This document shows positions 29,958 through 38,942 of a stretch of 52,145 nt of DNA, one piece after another. Made by a program: the position numbers and the translations under genes. Positions within the stretch are counted from its first letter, which is position 1. Every line of letters begins with the position of its first letter. The notes under the pieces were generated by a model. It saw only the letters and a program-made list of their open reading frames with translations. It did not search any database and was not told where the DNA came from. This DNA comes from Emiliania huxleyi CCMP1516 (Eukaryota > Haptophyta > Isochrysidales > Noelaerhabdaceae), in NCBI RefSeq assembly GCF_000372725.1, contig NW_005198017.1, positions 533,595-585,739 on the forward strand. The letters run 5' to 3'.

Positions 29958-31521
29958 TCAGCCGATGAGATGCTGCAGCCGCTCGACTTCTGCCGCGCTC
30001 AGCGCAGGCAACGCGAGGTCCTGCGCCATGTGGTTCGGATCCGTCGTGCCGCTCAGCGGGGTGATACCGAGCGCCTGCACAAAGCTCAGCCACACCTGCT
30101 CGGCCGACGCGCCGTGCGCCTTCGCCACCTCGCGCACGGCGCGCCCCTGCAAGATGCGCCGGTTGCCCGTCAGGGCCCAGAAGGCCTGGTACCGCACGCC
30201 GTGCCGCTCGCAGACGGCGCGCACGGCGACGTCGTGCCGGCCGTGCTCCTGCCGCCAGGAGGAGGAGGGGGGAGGAGGGGGGGGGGGGCGGGGGCGGGGG
30301 CGTGGCACAGCTGAACTGGACGCGACACATCCAACCGCGGCAGTCCGAGTGACTAAGAGCTCGCGCCGAGAGGCGGGTGTCGCGCTAGCCTTCCGTGGGA
30401 CTCGGCGTTGCCTGTCTGACTAGTCGATCTCTGTCTGACCGTCCGTTCTCGACTGCCCGTGCATGCGAACTGGGCCCGGAGTTGTGTTTCTGCGGTGAGA
30501 GGCGCGCGCCTCCACGAACCGGTTCTGCACGACGGACGGCTTGACGGAGGCCTACGCTCACCAGCCCCGGCCGGCAGGTTACATCTCCCCATATCTCCCC
30601 AAATCTCCCCAAATCTCCCCATACCTTAAGGCCTCAGCCAGCCCGGCCGCCAGGTTCGATCTCCCCCTGATCTCCCCTATCTCCCCTATCTCCGCCTATC
30701 TCGAGGCCTCCTCGCAGAGCCGTTCCAGCTCCCATATCTCCCCCTATCTCCGCCTATCTCGAGGCCTCCTCGCAGAGCCGCTCCAGGGCGGCCGCGTCGT
30801 ACTGGTTCGAGAGACCGAGAGCCCGCGCCTCGCCCGCCGCCACGTGCGCCTCCATCTGCCGCCAGGCGCGCAGTGTCTGCTCGTGCGACGGCAGCGGCGA
30901 GTGGAGCAGGAGGCAGTCGAGGTAGTCGGTTCGCAGGTTGCGCAGCGACGCGGCGACCGACTGCTTCACCTGTCGCGACGACGAGGTTCTCAGCATAACT
31001 CTCTCATGACATGCGTCTCTACACACAAACGCTCTCTCGCTCATCTCTGTCTCTGCCTCTGTCTCAGTCTCTGGCTGTCTCTCTCTCTCTCTCCCTCTTC
31101 ATCCTTCCCTCTCCCTCCCTCCATCCCTCTCTGCAGAGTCGTGGGTCGTTTATACCTGCTCCTCCACCTCTGCTGCAGCATCGTACGGCAGACGATCGGG
31201 ATCCTGGCCCGCCAGTGGCGTGTACTTGGTCTGCACGTACAGATCAGCTCGCCGCAGGCCGGAGGTCTCTAGCGCTGCACCAACGGCCGCCTCATCATAG
31301 TGCTTGGGCTGACACGCCGTGTCGATGCCACGAAAGCCGGCACGAAGGGCTGCCAGGACCAGCTCGTACGTTCGCTCTCGCTTCCAGGCGGTGCCGTAAA
31401 GGATGGTTGGCGGAGAAGCGGTGGTTGATGCGGACGTGGATGCGGCGGCTGCTGTGGCGGCTGAGACCGCGGCGGCGGCGGCAGCGACAGGACGTGGGAC
31501 CAGCCGACGCACCCTCATCAT
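29958..31521 (-). CDS. Aldo-keto reductase
   Basis: An NADPH-dependent carbonyl reductase of the (beta/alpha)8 AKR superfamily. Exons 31521-31156, 30969-30766, 30551-30510 and 30248-29958 join in phase, 300 residues. The catalytic tetrad is visible: Asp in GFRGIDTA, Tyr in KHYDEAAVG, Lys in YVQTKYT and His in DCLLLHSPL. LGLSNQY, KPSVVQNRF and GITPLSGTTDPNHMAQDL follow, the last being the NADP-binding segment. The start is preceded by a transposon remnant, and the first 30 residues are Ala/Thr-rich, possibly a targeting peptide. Introns 2 and 3 appear to be GC-AG; intron 2 is filled with family-D repeats. Substrate unknown. Confidence 0.85.
30552..30765 (-). mobile_element. Intron of family-D repeats in aldo-keto reductase
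   Basis: A 214-bp GC-AG intron made of GGGGAGAT(A/T)TG units, interspersed with three diverged copies of GAGGCCTCGAG, the exon border sequence. This suggests repeated duplication of the border together with the insert. Confidence 0.8.
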
Positions 31522-31559
31522 TCTGCTTTTGCCGGGCCGAAGCAGAAGAATTTTAGCGC

Positions 31560-31830
31560 CAATTACGGGAACACGCTTAGAACGAGGCAGACGAGAGCGA
31601 CGCGACAGAGGATGAAGCGACAGGAGAGAGAACGACGAGGGTGGGACGACCGCGAGGTGGCATGAAGGTTGCAGCGAGAATCGGCGAGGGACTGCGAAGA
31701 GAGATAGGAAGAAGCGGACGCCCAAGGGTTAGGGTGGGCGACGGCTAGCACCACACTCCTCTCCTTAAAATCCCTGTGTGGTGGCGGCGTGCCGTCCTCC
31801 CATCCCTCCCTTGGGCTGTCTGTTTTCTTT
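31560..31830 (-). mobile_element. Transposon-end remnant R1, copy 3
   Basis: Matches 42220-42640 but lacks the internal segment 42305-42447, and matches the reverse complement of 7155-7312. It sits immediately upstream of the aldo-keto reductase start. Confidence 0.82.
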
Positions 31831-32225
31831 CCTTCTTCTTTTCGGGAGCGTGTGTGTCATGTGAGAGAGGCTGCTGTCTTTTCATATTACGCCAGCCTCC
31901 GCTCCAACCTGGCTCTCATCTCCCGCTCTCAACGCCTCAGCCACGTCGCAGCGGAGGCAGTGGAGATGGCAGCGGAGGCGGTAGCGGAGGGAGGCAATCA
32001 ACAGGGTGAGGGTTGTCCCCGCGTCTTTGAGAATCGTTGAAATCGTACTGTAAGAAGAGGTGTGACCTTCGCTGATAATGGATAACGCGCGGCGGAGGGG
32101 GCGCGGCAAGAAACCGGGCGGCAGGCTATGAGACAACTGTATATGTAACGGCTTTCGCGTCTTGTGGAGCCTCGCAGCGATCCAGGGCTGCACGCCCGGC
32201 GCGCGCTCGACCCCCATCTCTGTGC
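31831..32225. other. Intergenic, no gene recognised
   Basis: A 20-40-bp run of GCGGAGGC(A/G)GT-like units near 31955-31995 and nothing else of note. Confidence 0.45.
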
Positions 32226-35200
32226 TCATGGGCCCTTGAAGATCTCCGACACTTTGGCTGGATCCACCTATTGGGGGACGCGAACGAGCGAGGTAGGTCG
32301 TATGTGAGGAGCCCATCTCGCACGGGCCACGGCGCGTGCAAGGGCGCCTTGAGGCTGTCGTGCAACTGCTTGTGGAAGCTGTCGCCCTTGCCGTTCCACC
32401 ACTCGACGAACTCGGGCTCCGTGATGCGGCCCGACTTCGTGCTGTCCATCAGCTCGAAGGACGCGGTCAGCTCCTAATGTTTAAGTGCAGATAGACGTCG
32501 GGGCGTGATCAGCATCATTGCGCCTCATCCGGCGCCTAATGCTAGTTGCCAGATGGATGCGTCTGCACAATCTAACCGACGGTTCCTTGGAGTTCGCGAA
32601 GGGGAAGCCGAGCCGAGAGGCGGCCTGACCGACCTCGCGCATGTCGAGGTAGCCGGAGCCGTCGGCGTCAAGCTCCTTGAAAAGCGCAGAGAGGTCCTCG
32701 AAGGTAGCCTGTTTCTCACGACCGTGCTATCAAGAGACGCCGCGCACAGCTACACCGAGAGCGCCTGAAGACAAGGTGGCCGAGCGGAGCTTGGCACCCG
32801 ACTTGTCGGGGACCGGCCCGCCAAACTCATTCATGTACGCGGTGGCCTATTCACAGCCGGCCGTGAAGAGGTGCTATTCGAGGCTGTACGGCGAACTCGC
32901 GTGGGCGCGGACGCCTCAGTGATCTGACGCTTCTTCTCTCTCGAGGACCAGCCTACGGCAGCCGTGCCACGCAAGCCAGTGTGCCTCGCGCCTCCTTGAT
33001 GCGTGCCGTGAGGATTCACCCGCTCTTCACTCTCGGCTGGATCTCGGCTAAGAGCTGGCCGAGCTTCTCGGCCATGATGTCGGCCACGCGTGGCACAGCC
33101 TCCTTGGCCGCCTCCGAGTTGATGTACGCGAGCCGCATCCGCAGCGAGAGCATGTCCTTGACGCTACGGCAGTACTCGCCACAGCAGTACTCCACCTCCT
33201 CCTCGATGAAGGGGTAGCCTGCAGCAAACACACCACACGATATCTGGAGACCGGCGCAAGGGCGGAAAATAGAGTGGGGGCTGGGTGTGCGGGATGCTTC
33301 TCCCGCATCTGGGAACAGTTGGTTGCCTTCGACGAGGAGCCGCCCGTACCGCGGCCAGAGCTTCTCCGTAGGCTTGGAGAGGGTGCACACATCCATCGCG
33401 CGCCTGCAAGCCACGCCACGGAAATGTCGTGGACGTGTTGCGTCGTCTCGGAGAGGGGCAAGACACGTCGAGTGCGCGCCAGCCGTAGGCGCGGACGAGG
33501 TGCTCGGCCACGTCCTAAATGGATGTGGGACGCCTCATTGAGAGCGGCGTGGTGGGAACGAGTCGCCACCCCGCAGCTGGCCGAGCTCAGCCCAAACGTC
33601 TGGATGAGCTTGATGGTGAGGAGGTCCTACATGGCGAGATGAGCCGGGGCATAACAGCCGAGGTGTCGGTCGAGGGAATGTGCACTCGACGGTGCAGAGG
33701 CTCCTTGGTCTTCGAGCGCAGCCCACGGTAGCCCGGTTTGAAGTTCTCCGAGCCTACATGGTGACAGCGGGGTACCCCAAAAGACGAAAAGGCAGACTAC
33801 GGCGTGTCGCAACGGTAGCAAGAATCGTGACTAGATCTCGGCTAGATCTCGGCTAATCCTGCAAACCGATGAGCGGGAGGTGGCGCGTGACGCACGGACC
33901 GACGTCTTTGAAGCCCTTCTCCTTGATGACGCGGTTGACGGTGTCCTCTGCCATCTCGCGGTAGGTGGTCCACTTGCCGCCCGTGATGAAGCAGATCCCT
34001 GTGTGATGAAGACAGAGGGAACAGGGTCGTGAAAACGGTACCAGACAGCGCCCGCAGCCTCGATGCGACCAAATCATCGGGAGCATCAACTCAGAGAGTG
34101 GAGCCGTTAGGGAGGGGAGAGGGAGCGAAGATCCGGGCGTCCGAGTGGCGATTGCCGAAGGAATGCTGGTGCATTGACACGGGACGTATCGACACGGAAC
34201 GGCGGGTGCATTTCGAGTGATCTCGTGGGTATCGCGGGCGATCTCCGGGAATCTCGGGGTGATCACCGCATCGTTGTGCTGCCCCTCGTGCAGCACCGCG
34301 CAATACTTGAGGTCGTCGGCCTGCGTGAGCGCGAGGCAGAGAGCCGCGGGTGAGTCAGGCATGCGATACGACGGCGGGTGCAGCCTCGACGCGGCCGTTG
34401 TAGCTGAGAACACGCCGTGCTGGGGTCGTGACTCCAGGAGACGGCGAACTCAAGCAACATGCCCGCCGCCGAGTGAATGGGTTACTGTGAAATTCACCAT
34501 TCAGCATCTAGCGTCGCTGGCCAGCTGAGGGAAGGTCTCCCGTGCCATCTTGGGGCCGAGAACGTACGACGGTGGGCAATGGAAGAAGGAGAGCGAGTCG
34601 TAAAACTTGGTGAAGAGCGGCGCGATCAGCGGCAAGATCATGAAGAGCGGGTGGTCGAGCACGGGCTCCCACATGATCCTGCGCAGTGGAGGGCAGAGAC
34701 AGAGGGCCGTGAAGACGGAGCGGCTACGTCTTGGACGTGGGCGCGTAGTCGGTCGCATTGGCAGGCGCAGGGCCAGGCAGAGGAATAGCGTGTCCACTCA
34801 CACGTGGCGAGGAGGGTATGAACGGAGCATCTAGGTGCCGGATGCCACTCGCGGATTGGGATGGCGAGCGGGATCCAGTTGACAAGGTGGGGGTGGGTCT
34901 CCATCATAAAGGTGCGCTCCTGGTGGCAGTTGTAGACCATCTTCATCTCCGAGTAGAAGGCCTTCACCGCGCCGATAGGGTCGGACAGCGTGCCCCAGGA
35001 GAAGAGGGAGGCCGCCGCCGTAGCAATGTACTTGCTCCCGCCCCAAAGCAGCTTGGACGATCTACTCGAGGTCTCGCACGCAAAGTCGCCTGGCGAGGCG
35101 CACGGTGCGGGACGGAGGTGGCGTGGGGAGGACTGCGGCGCCGGTGGCGACGGTGCGAGTCTCGTGCGGTAGCGGTGGCGGGCCCAATCTGTCGCAAATA

Positions 35201-35525
35201 TATCGCGACCCTTGTCCACGCAGGCAGTCTTGAGTCCGCGCGTGGCGGCGTCGAGCGTGACGCCGCAACCAGTGGCACCAGCACCGATGACTAGAACATC
35301 GAACGGCTTGCCTGACTTGAGCGCCTCGATCTGGTGCTCTCGCTCAGGGACACCGCGGGGTGACCAAGCGATGCCGCGCCACTTGACGTCGTCAGTGACA
35401 GAGCTGCGACGGACCACGGGCCCGTCGCCACTGCTCTCGGCCGCTGCTGGCCGGCTGAGGTCCCATGCGACCTTGGCCGCGACGCACGCCGCCGCCGGGG
35501 CGGCCACCCGTCGGGCTCGACGCAT
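32226..35525 (-). CDS. GPD2: FAD-dependent glycerol-3-phosphate dehydrogenase with EF-hands (GPD2-like), central exons missing
   Basis: A mitochondrial inner-membrane enzyme oxidising glycerol-3-phosphate to dihydroxyacetone phosphate and passing electrons to quinone. An Arg/Ala-rich presequence precedes VLVIGAGATGCG (FAD Rossmann motif, about residue 77) and CETSSRSSKLLWGG. Later exons give LKYCAVLHEGQHNDA, ITGGKWTTYREMAEDTV, FIEEEVEY and two EF loops, DADGSGYLDMRE and DSTKSGRITEPE. Fifteen exons were placed, and phases agree except between 34267 and 33998. There about 190 family residues (substrate/FAD core) have no coding sequence and the phases clash, so as read the gene is broken or the assembly is collapsed. 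Many introns use GC donors; two apparently use GA. The last exon ends KVSEIFKGP. Confidence 0.82.
32847..32914 (-). mobile_element. Diverged introner family A, GC-AG
   Basis: A 68-bp intron whose 3' half (CACCTCTTCACGGCCGGCTGTGAATAG in pieces) resembles the 67-bp unit at 17686-17953. It separates RQITE from ATAYMNEFGG. Confidence 0.7.
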
Positions 35526-35927
35526 GTGTTTATGTGCTCCGCGACGTCGAGCGCGCGAATGGACGTCCGTCAGGTATCCGACGGGTATCTTCACGGCCCT
35601 GTCACAATCGTATCCCGTTTTTCAGTGTACGTACTTTTAGTTTACTGGGAGAAAAGAGAGAGGGGGTTGTGTTCTCTAGGCGTGTATGTAGCTCTAACGT
35701 ACGTACCCGAAGGTGAACTGCTGACAGGGTTTGCGATGAGGAGCGATCCGAACGTGGTATTCGGTTTTTCTCATCGAGAAAAGAATAATCTAAACTGTTT
35801 GTCACATTGATGGGGAAGAAAATACCTTTCCTGAATTTTACAACCATAGGAATAGACTTATACAATTGTAGCGCCTGCTTTCGGCCGCGGTAGGCGGGCA
35901 CATCCACGTTTTCGTCCGGCTATCGCA
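35526..35927. other. Divergent 5' region, AT-richer than surroundings
   Basis: Lies between the GPD2-like start (minus) and the cysteine-rich gene (plus). It contains a possible leader intron acceptor (GCGGTAG at about 35893) and a TTTCTCATCGAGAAA hairpin near 35766-35780. No frame is supported. Confidence 0.4.
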
Positions 35928-36461
35928 ATGAATATGCGCCACCAGGAGCGGACGCGTCAGTTCGAGAAGCAGACATTCGACGTGACCTCCCAGTGCGAGA
36001 GGTACTGCCGCTGCATCTGCTGCCCGTGCGTCGGCCTCTCCACTACAAAGCTCGAACTCGGCCCAGACGAGGCGGTCCTCACCAAGCACGACTGCTGCAA
36101 CCACATTGTGCAGAAGCGCCCGTATGCACAGCTGGGCTCGGTGAACTCGCACCACGAGTGCGGCATCTGCTGGAGCGTCGGTTCGGATCTCACCGGCCGC
36201 GACGGCAGGCTGATGCCTGGCTGGGGCTGCAACGCGCCGCTGGTGCGCGAGATAGTTGAGGAGCTGCAGGAGCGCAAGCTTGGACGCGGCAACGTTGCGC
36301 AGATGAGGTCACACGAGGACCTGGCCGCGTCTGTTGCCCACGCCCACGCCAAACTCGACACAATCCTCTCTCATCTGGGCCTTGAGCCTCCAGCGCCGCG
36401 GCCAGCAGAGGCGCTTGCAGTCGCACCGCTGCCAGCTGCGGAGGAGATGATCCGCATGTAG
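35928..36461 (+). CDS. Cysteine-rich protein, unknown family
   Basis: An intronless frame of 177 residues. Cysteines cluster as CERYCRCICCPC (about 24-35), KHDCCNH, HECGICW and PGWGCNAP. A charged helix follows (LVREIVEELQERKLGRGNVAQM) and then an Ala/Pro tail. There is no signal peptide or membrane span. The pattern suggests metal binding or a PLAC8-like compact fold, but I cannot place it. It differs from the cysteine-rich protein at 1705 in having few CPP modules. Confidence 0.7.
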   Translation: MNMRHQERTRQFEKQTFDVTSQCERYCRCICCPCVGLSTTKLELGPDEAVLTKHDCCNHIVQKRPYAQLGSVNSHHECGICWSVGSDLTGRDGRLMPGWGCNAPLVREIVEELQERKLGRGNVAQMRSHEDLAASVAHAHAKLDTILSHLGLEPPAPRPAEALAVAPLPAAEEMIRM

Positions 36462-36963
36462 CCGCATTCAACCAACAGACTGCCTTACCGGTTCTGGCCC
36501 TCAACGGGCTCTGCCCCCGCTCTTGCTGGCGACACAGCGCGCGCCCTGCGCGCGCTCCAGAGCTCCCCACCTCTCCACGTCTCCAGCCTGCACACGCTCC
36601 GCGACTCACTCAGGCCAAGAGTGGTGACTGTGAGGTGTCCACGTAAAAATACGGGGGCGGAGGGTATAAGCAGAGCGACAGCCGATACAGAGACACGTAC
36701 TCGAGGCGACAAAAGCGCCAGTCTTCCGTTCCTCCCACCCCGATCGCGCACAGACCACAGTGTTGTGCGAAGGAGTTTGGTTGGAAAATTCTTTGGCTTC
36801 TGCAGAAGCCGTCGCCTCGCGTGAATGGTGTACAAGCGGCTCGGAATCTCGTTCCGTAAATTCTTTCGTCGCGCTGCGCGCCTCCGTTTGGGCCTCCGCT
36901 GTGCCGACTGTGCCGTACGACGACAGGCACTGCCTCATCCGTGTTGCGTACACACATGTGTAT
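36462..36963. other. 5' region of COQ4
   Basis: AAATTCTTT words occur twice (about 36788 and 36860) and a plausible leader intron acceptor (TTCTGCAG) near 36805. An in-frame open extension of the COQ4 frame exists back to 36760, but its peptide is not organelle-like and I left it out. Confidence 0.35.
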
Positions 36964-38520
36964 ATGACGCTCCTCACCCGCGGCGCCGGCGCGGCGCGCT
37001 ACAGCGCACACGTCCCGACAACGCTGCTCGAGAAGGCGCTCATCGGCTCAAGCTCCGCCGTGCGCGCCCTCGCCGACCCGCGGCAGGCGCGTCTCGTCGG
37101 CGTCGTGGGTGAGACGACGGGCGGCGCGGCGCTGCACCGGCTGCACCGGCGAATGGAGCGCCACCCGGTCGGACGCACCGTACTGCAGGACCGGCCGCTG
37201 ATCACGTCCGAGACGCTGCACGCGGAGACGCTGCGCGCCATGCCGGCCGGAAGCTTCGGCGCCGAGTACGGCGCTTTCCTCGCGCGACACTCGTTTGACC
37301 CGGACGAGCGGACGGCGGTGCACTTTGTTGACGACCCAGAGCTGGCGTACGTTATGACGCGGTACCGACAGGTGTATACTACACCAATGTGCCTCCCCGT
37401 GCCCGTAGCCCTTGCGTGTGTGAGCCGCGCCCTGTGCCCCCGAGTTCATTTGCCTCTCCGGCAGGTGCACGACTTGTGGCACGTCCTCTACGGGCTGCCA
37501 CCCACCTTTGCGGGCGAGGTATGGGGAGATACGGGGAGATACGGGGAGATCAAGGTGCCTTCCCACCTTTGCGGGCGAGGCGCCGGCTCCCGACCCTTCC
37601 TGTGCGGGAGCTGGTTTGTCGGGAGGGAGGGGCAGGCTGCTCGCCCACGTGCACCGGGCCCAGTGCTTGGCACTTCGAATGCCGTGGGGCTCCTGCCCGT
37701 GTCCGGGTGTGGAGATGCGAGGGAGCAGCCTGGCCCTTGCCCCACCACCTCTGTGTGGTGTGTGCCGAAGTCCACCTCCCCTTGTGTTACACCTTGCCTT
37801 CCCCCTCCAGCAGAGACGCGTGCCAGGCGCTTCCGGCGACGCCCCCCCGCCTCTGACGCCCGACACGCGTGCCGCCTAAGGTCGCTCTCAAGTGGCTCGA
37901 GGCGGCGCAGACGGTGCCGCTTGCCTAGAAGCGTCCTGGAAGCGTGCTGGAAGCGTGCTGGAAGCGTCCTGCGTCCTAGAGAAGCGTGCTGGAAGCGTCC
38001 TGGCGAGCGGCGGCCTCCCGCGGAGTCTCCAGAGAGGCGAGAGTTGTCGACATCAGCGCGCTGAGGCACCCGCGACCAGCCACTCGCTCGCAGCAGCGCG
38101 CGTCGTCTCGCCACATCTCGCCACATCTCGCCATATCTCGCCATATCTCGCGGCGAGCATCCCCTCGGTCGGCGCGGCGCTGCTCCTCACCCCCCCCCCC
38201 TTCCCTTCCCTTTCCCCCCCCCCTCCCTAGGGGCTGCCGATGTGCGCCGCCGGCGCCCTTGCGGGCGGCGTGCGCCTGACGGCGGCGCAGCGGCGGGCGG
38301 TCGTGCGATCTGTGCTCCCGTGGGCGGCGCGGCACGCGCTGCGTGGGCCAGCACGACCCGCACCACCCACGGGACTGAACCCACATTGGGTTTGATCCTC
38401 TGGGGGTATGGTACTAGGCCCGACCTGATGAGCGTGTACTACGAGCGAGAGATGGGCCGCCCGATCGACGAGCTGCGGGCGGAGCTGCGCGTCGAGCTCC
38501 TGCCGCGCACGATCAAATGA
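36964..38520 (+). CDS. COQ4: Ubiquinone biosynthesis protein COQ4
   Basis: Scaffold and C1-decarboxylating/hydroxylating component of the mitochondrial coenzyme Q complex. Exons 36964-37371, 37465-37518, 37881-37913, 38231-38346 and 38418-38520 join in phase, 237 residues, the normal length. The zinc motif HDLWH followed eleven residues later by Glu (HDxxHx11E) is intact across exons 2-3. RPLITSETLHA, FVDDPELAYVMTRYRQ, ALKWLEAAQTGLPMCA and SVYYEREMGRPIDELR also match the family. Four introns: two plain GT-AG, one with nested insertions, and one family-B introner with a GC donor. An N-terminal targeting sequence is plausible (Arg/Ala-rich). Confidence 0.92.
37519..37880 (+). mobile_element. 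Nested insertions in COQ4 intron 2
   Basis: A block of GGGGAGATAC units (37521-37560) is flanked by a perfect 19-bp duplication (CCCACCTTTGCGGGCGAGG), the left copy being the exon end. The remainder (37590-37790) is a copy of repeat R7. This suggests an older GC-donor intron that received a new insertion at its 5' splice site. Confidence 0.85.
37914..38230 (+). mobile_element. COQ4 intron 3 with GGAAGCGT(G/C)CT and ATCTCGCC arrays
   Basis: A 317-bp GT-AG intron holding two short-repeat arrays: one resembling family C (GCTGGAAGCGTCC, 37925-38005) and one resembling family D (ATCTCGCCA, 38105-38155). Confidence 0.7.
38347..38417 (+). mobile_element. Introner family B, sense, GC-AG, in COQ4
   Basis: A 71-bp intron with GGGACTGAACCCACATTGGG and the end GGTATGGTACTAG. 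Weak border duplication (GGGCCAGCAC / AGGCCCGAC). Splicing completes RGPDLMSVYYER. Confidence 0.88.
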
Positions 38521-38942
38521 GTCGAGTCACTCCTCGCTGCTAAAGGCCTAAGACTGTGTGTGTCCTGTGTGTCTGTCCTGGGTGTGTCCTGTGGAGCTTG
38601 CGTGTGTGTGGTCTCTGCGCCGGGAGCTTTGGCGGGGCGCAGAGCCAGAGGGAGAGCGAGAGGCCGTCGCGTGCGCAACTGCCGAACTGGCAATTGTCTT
38701 TCTCGAGACACGTAACCCGTTCTGCCCGACAACATACGTACGGCTCTACGTTGTACGTATGGGGCACGCACAGCCTCGCTGCGAGAACCGAGAAACAAAC
38801 GGCGCGCGAGCGAGCGCGACAAACACCGACATAGGCGACGTCCGACGAGGACACGCAAATGTCCAAGCGACGGTGCGCGCTCGCGCGACGAGGCGCGAGA
38901 GTGCGCACCCACAATGTGTGGGTCGTGGAGCCGCAGCCTCCG
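38521..38942. other. Convergent intergenic region
   Basis: Between COQ4 (plus) and the release factor (minus). No gene seen. Confidence 0.5.

Noticed and set aside
36760..36963. N-terminal extension of COQ4 from 36760
   Set aside because: COQ4 proteins begin near the ATG at 36964; the extension contains a likely leader intron acceptor.
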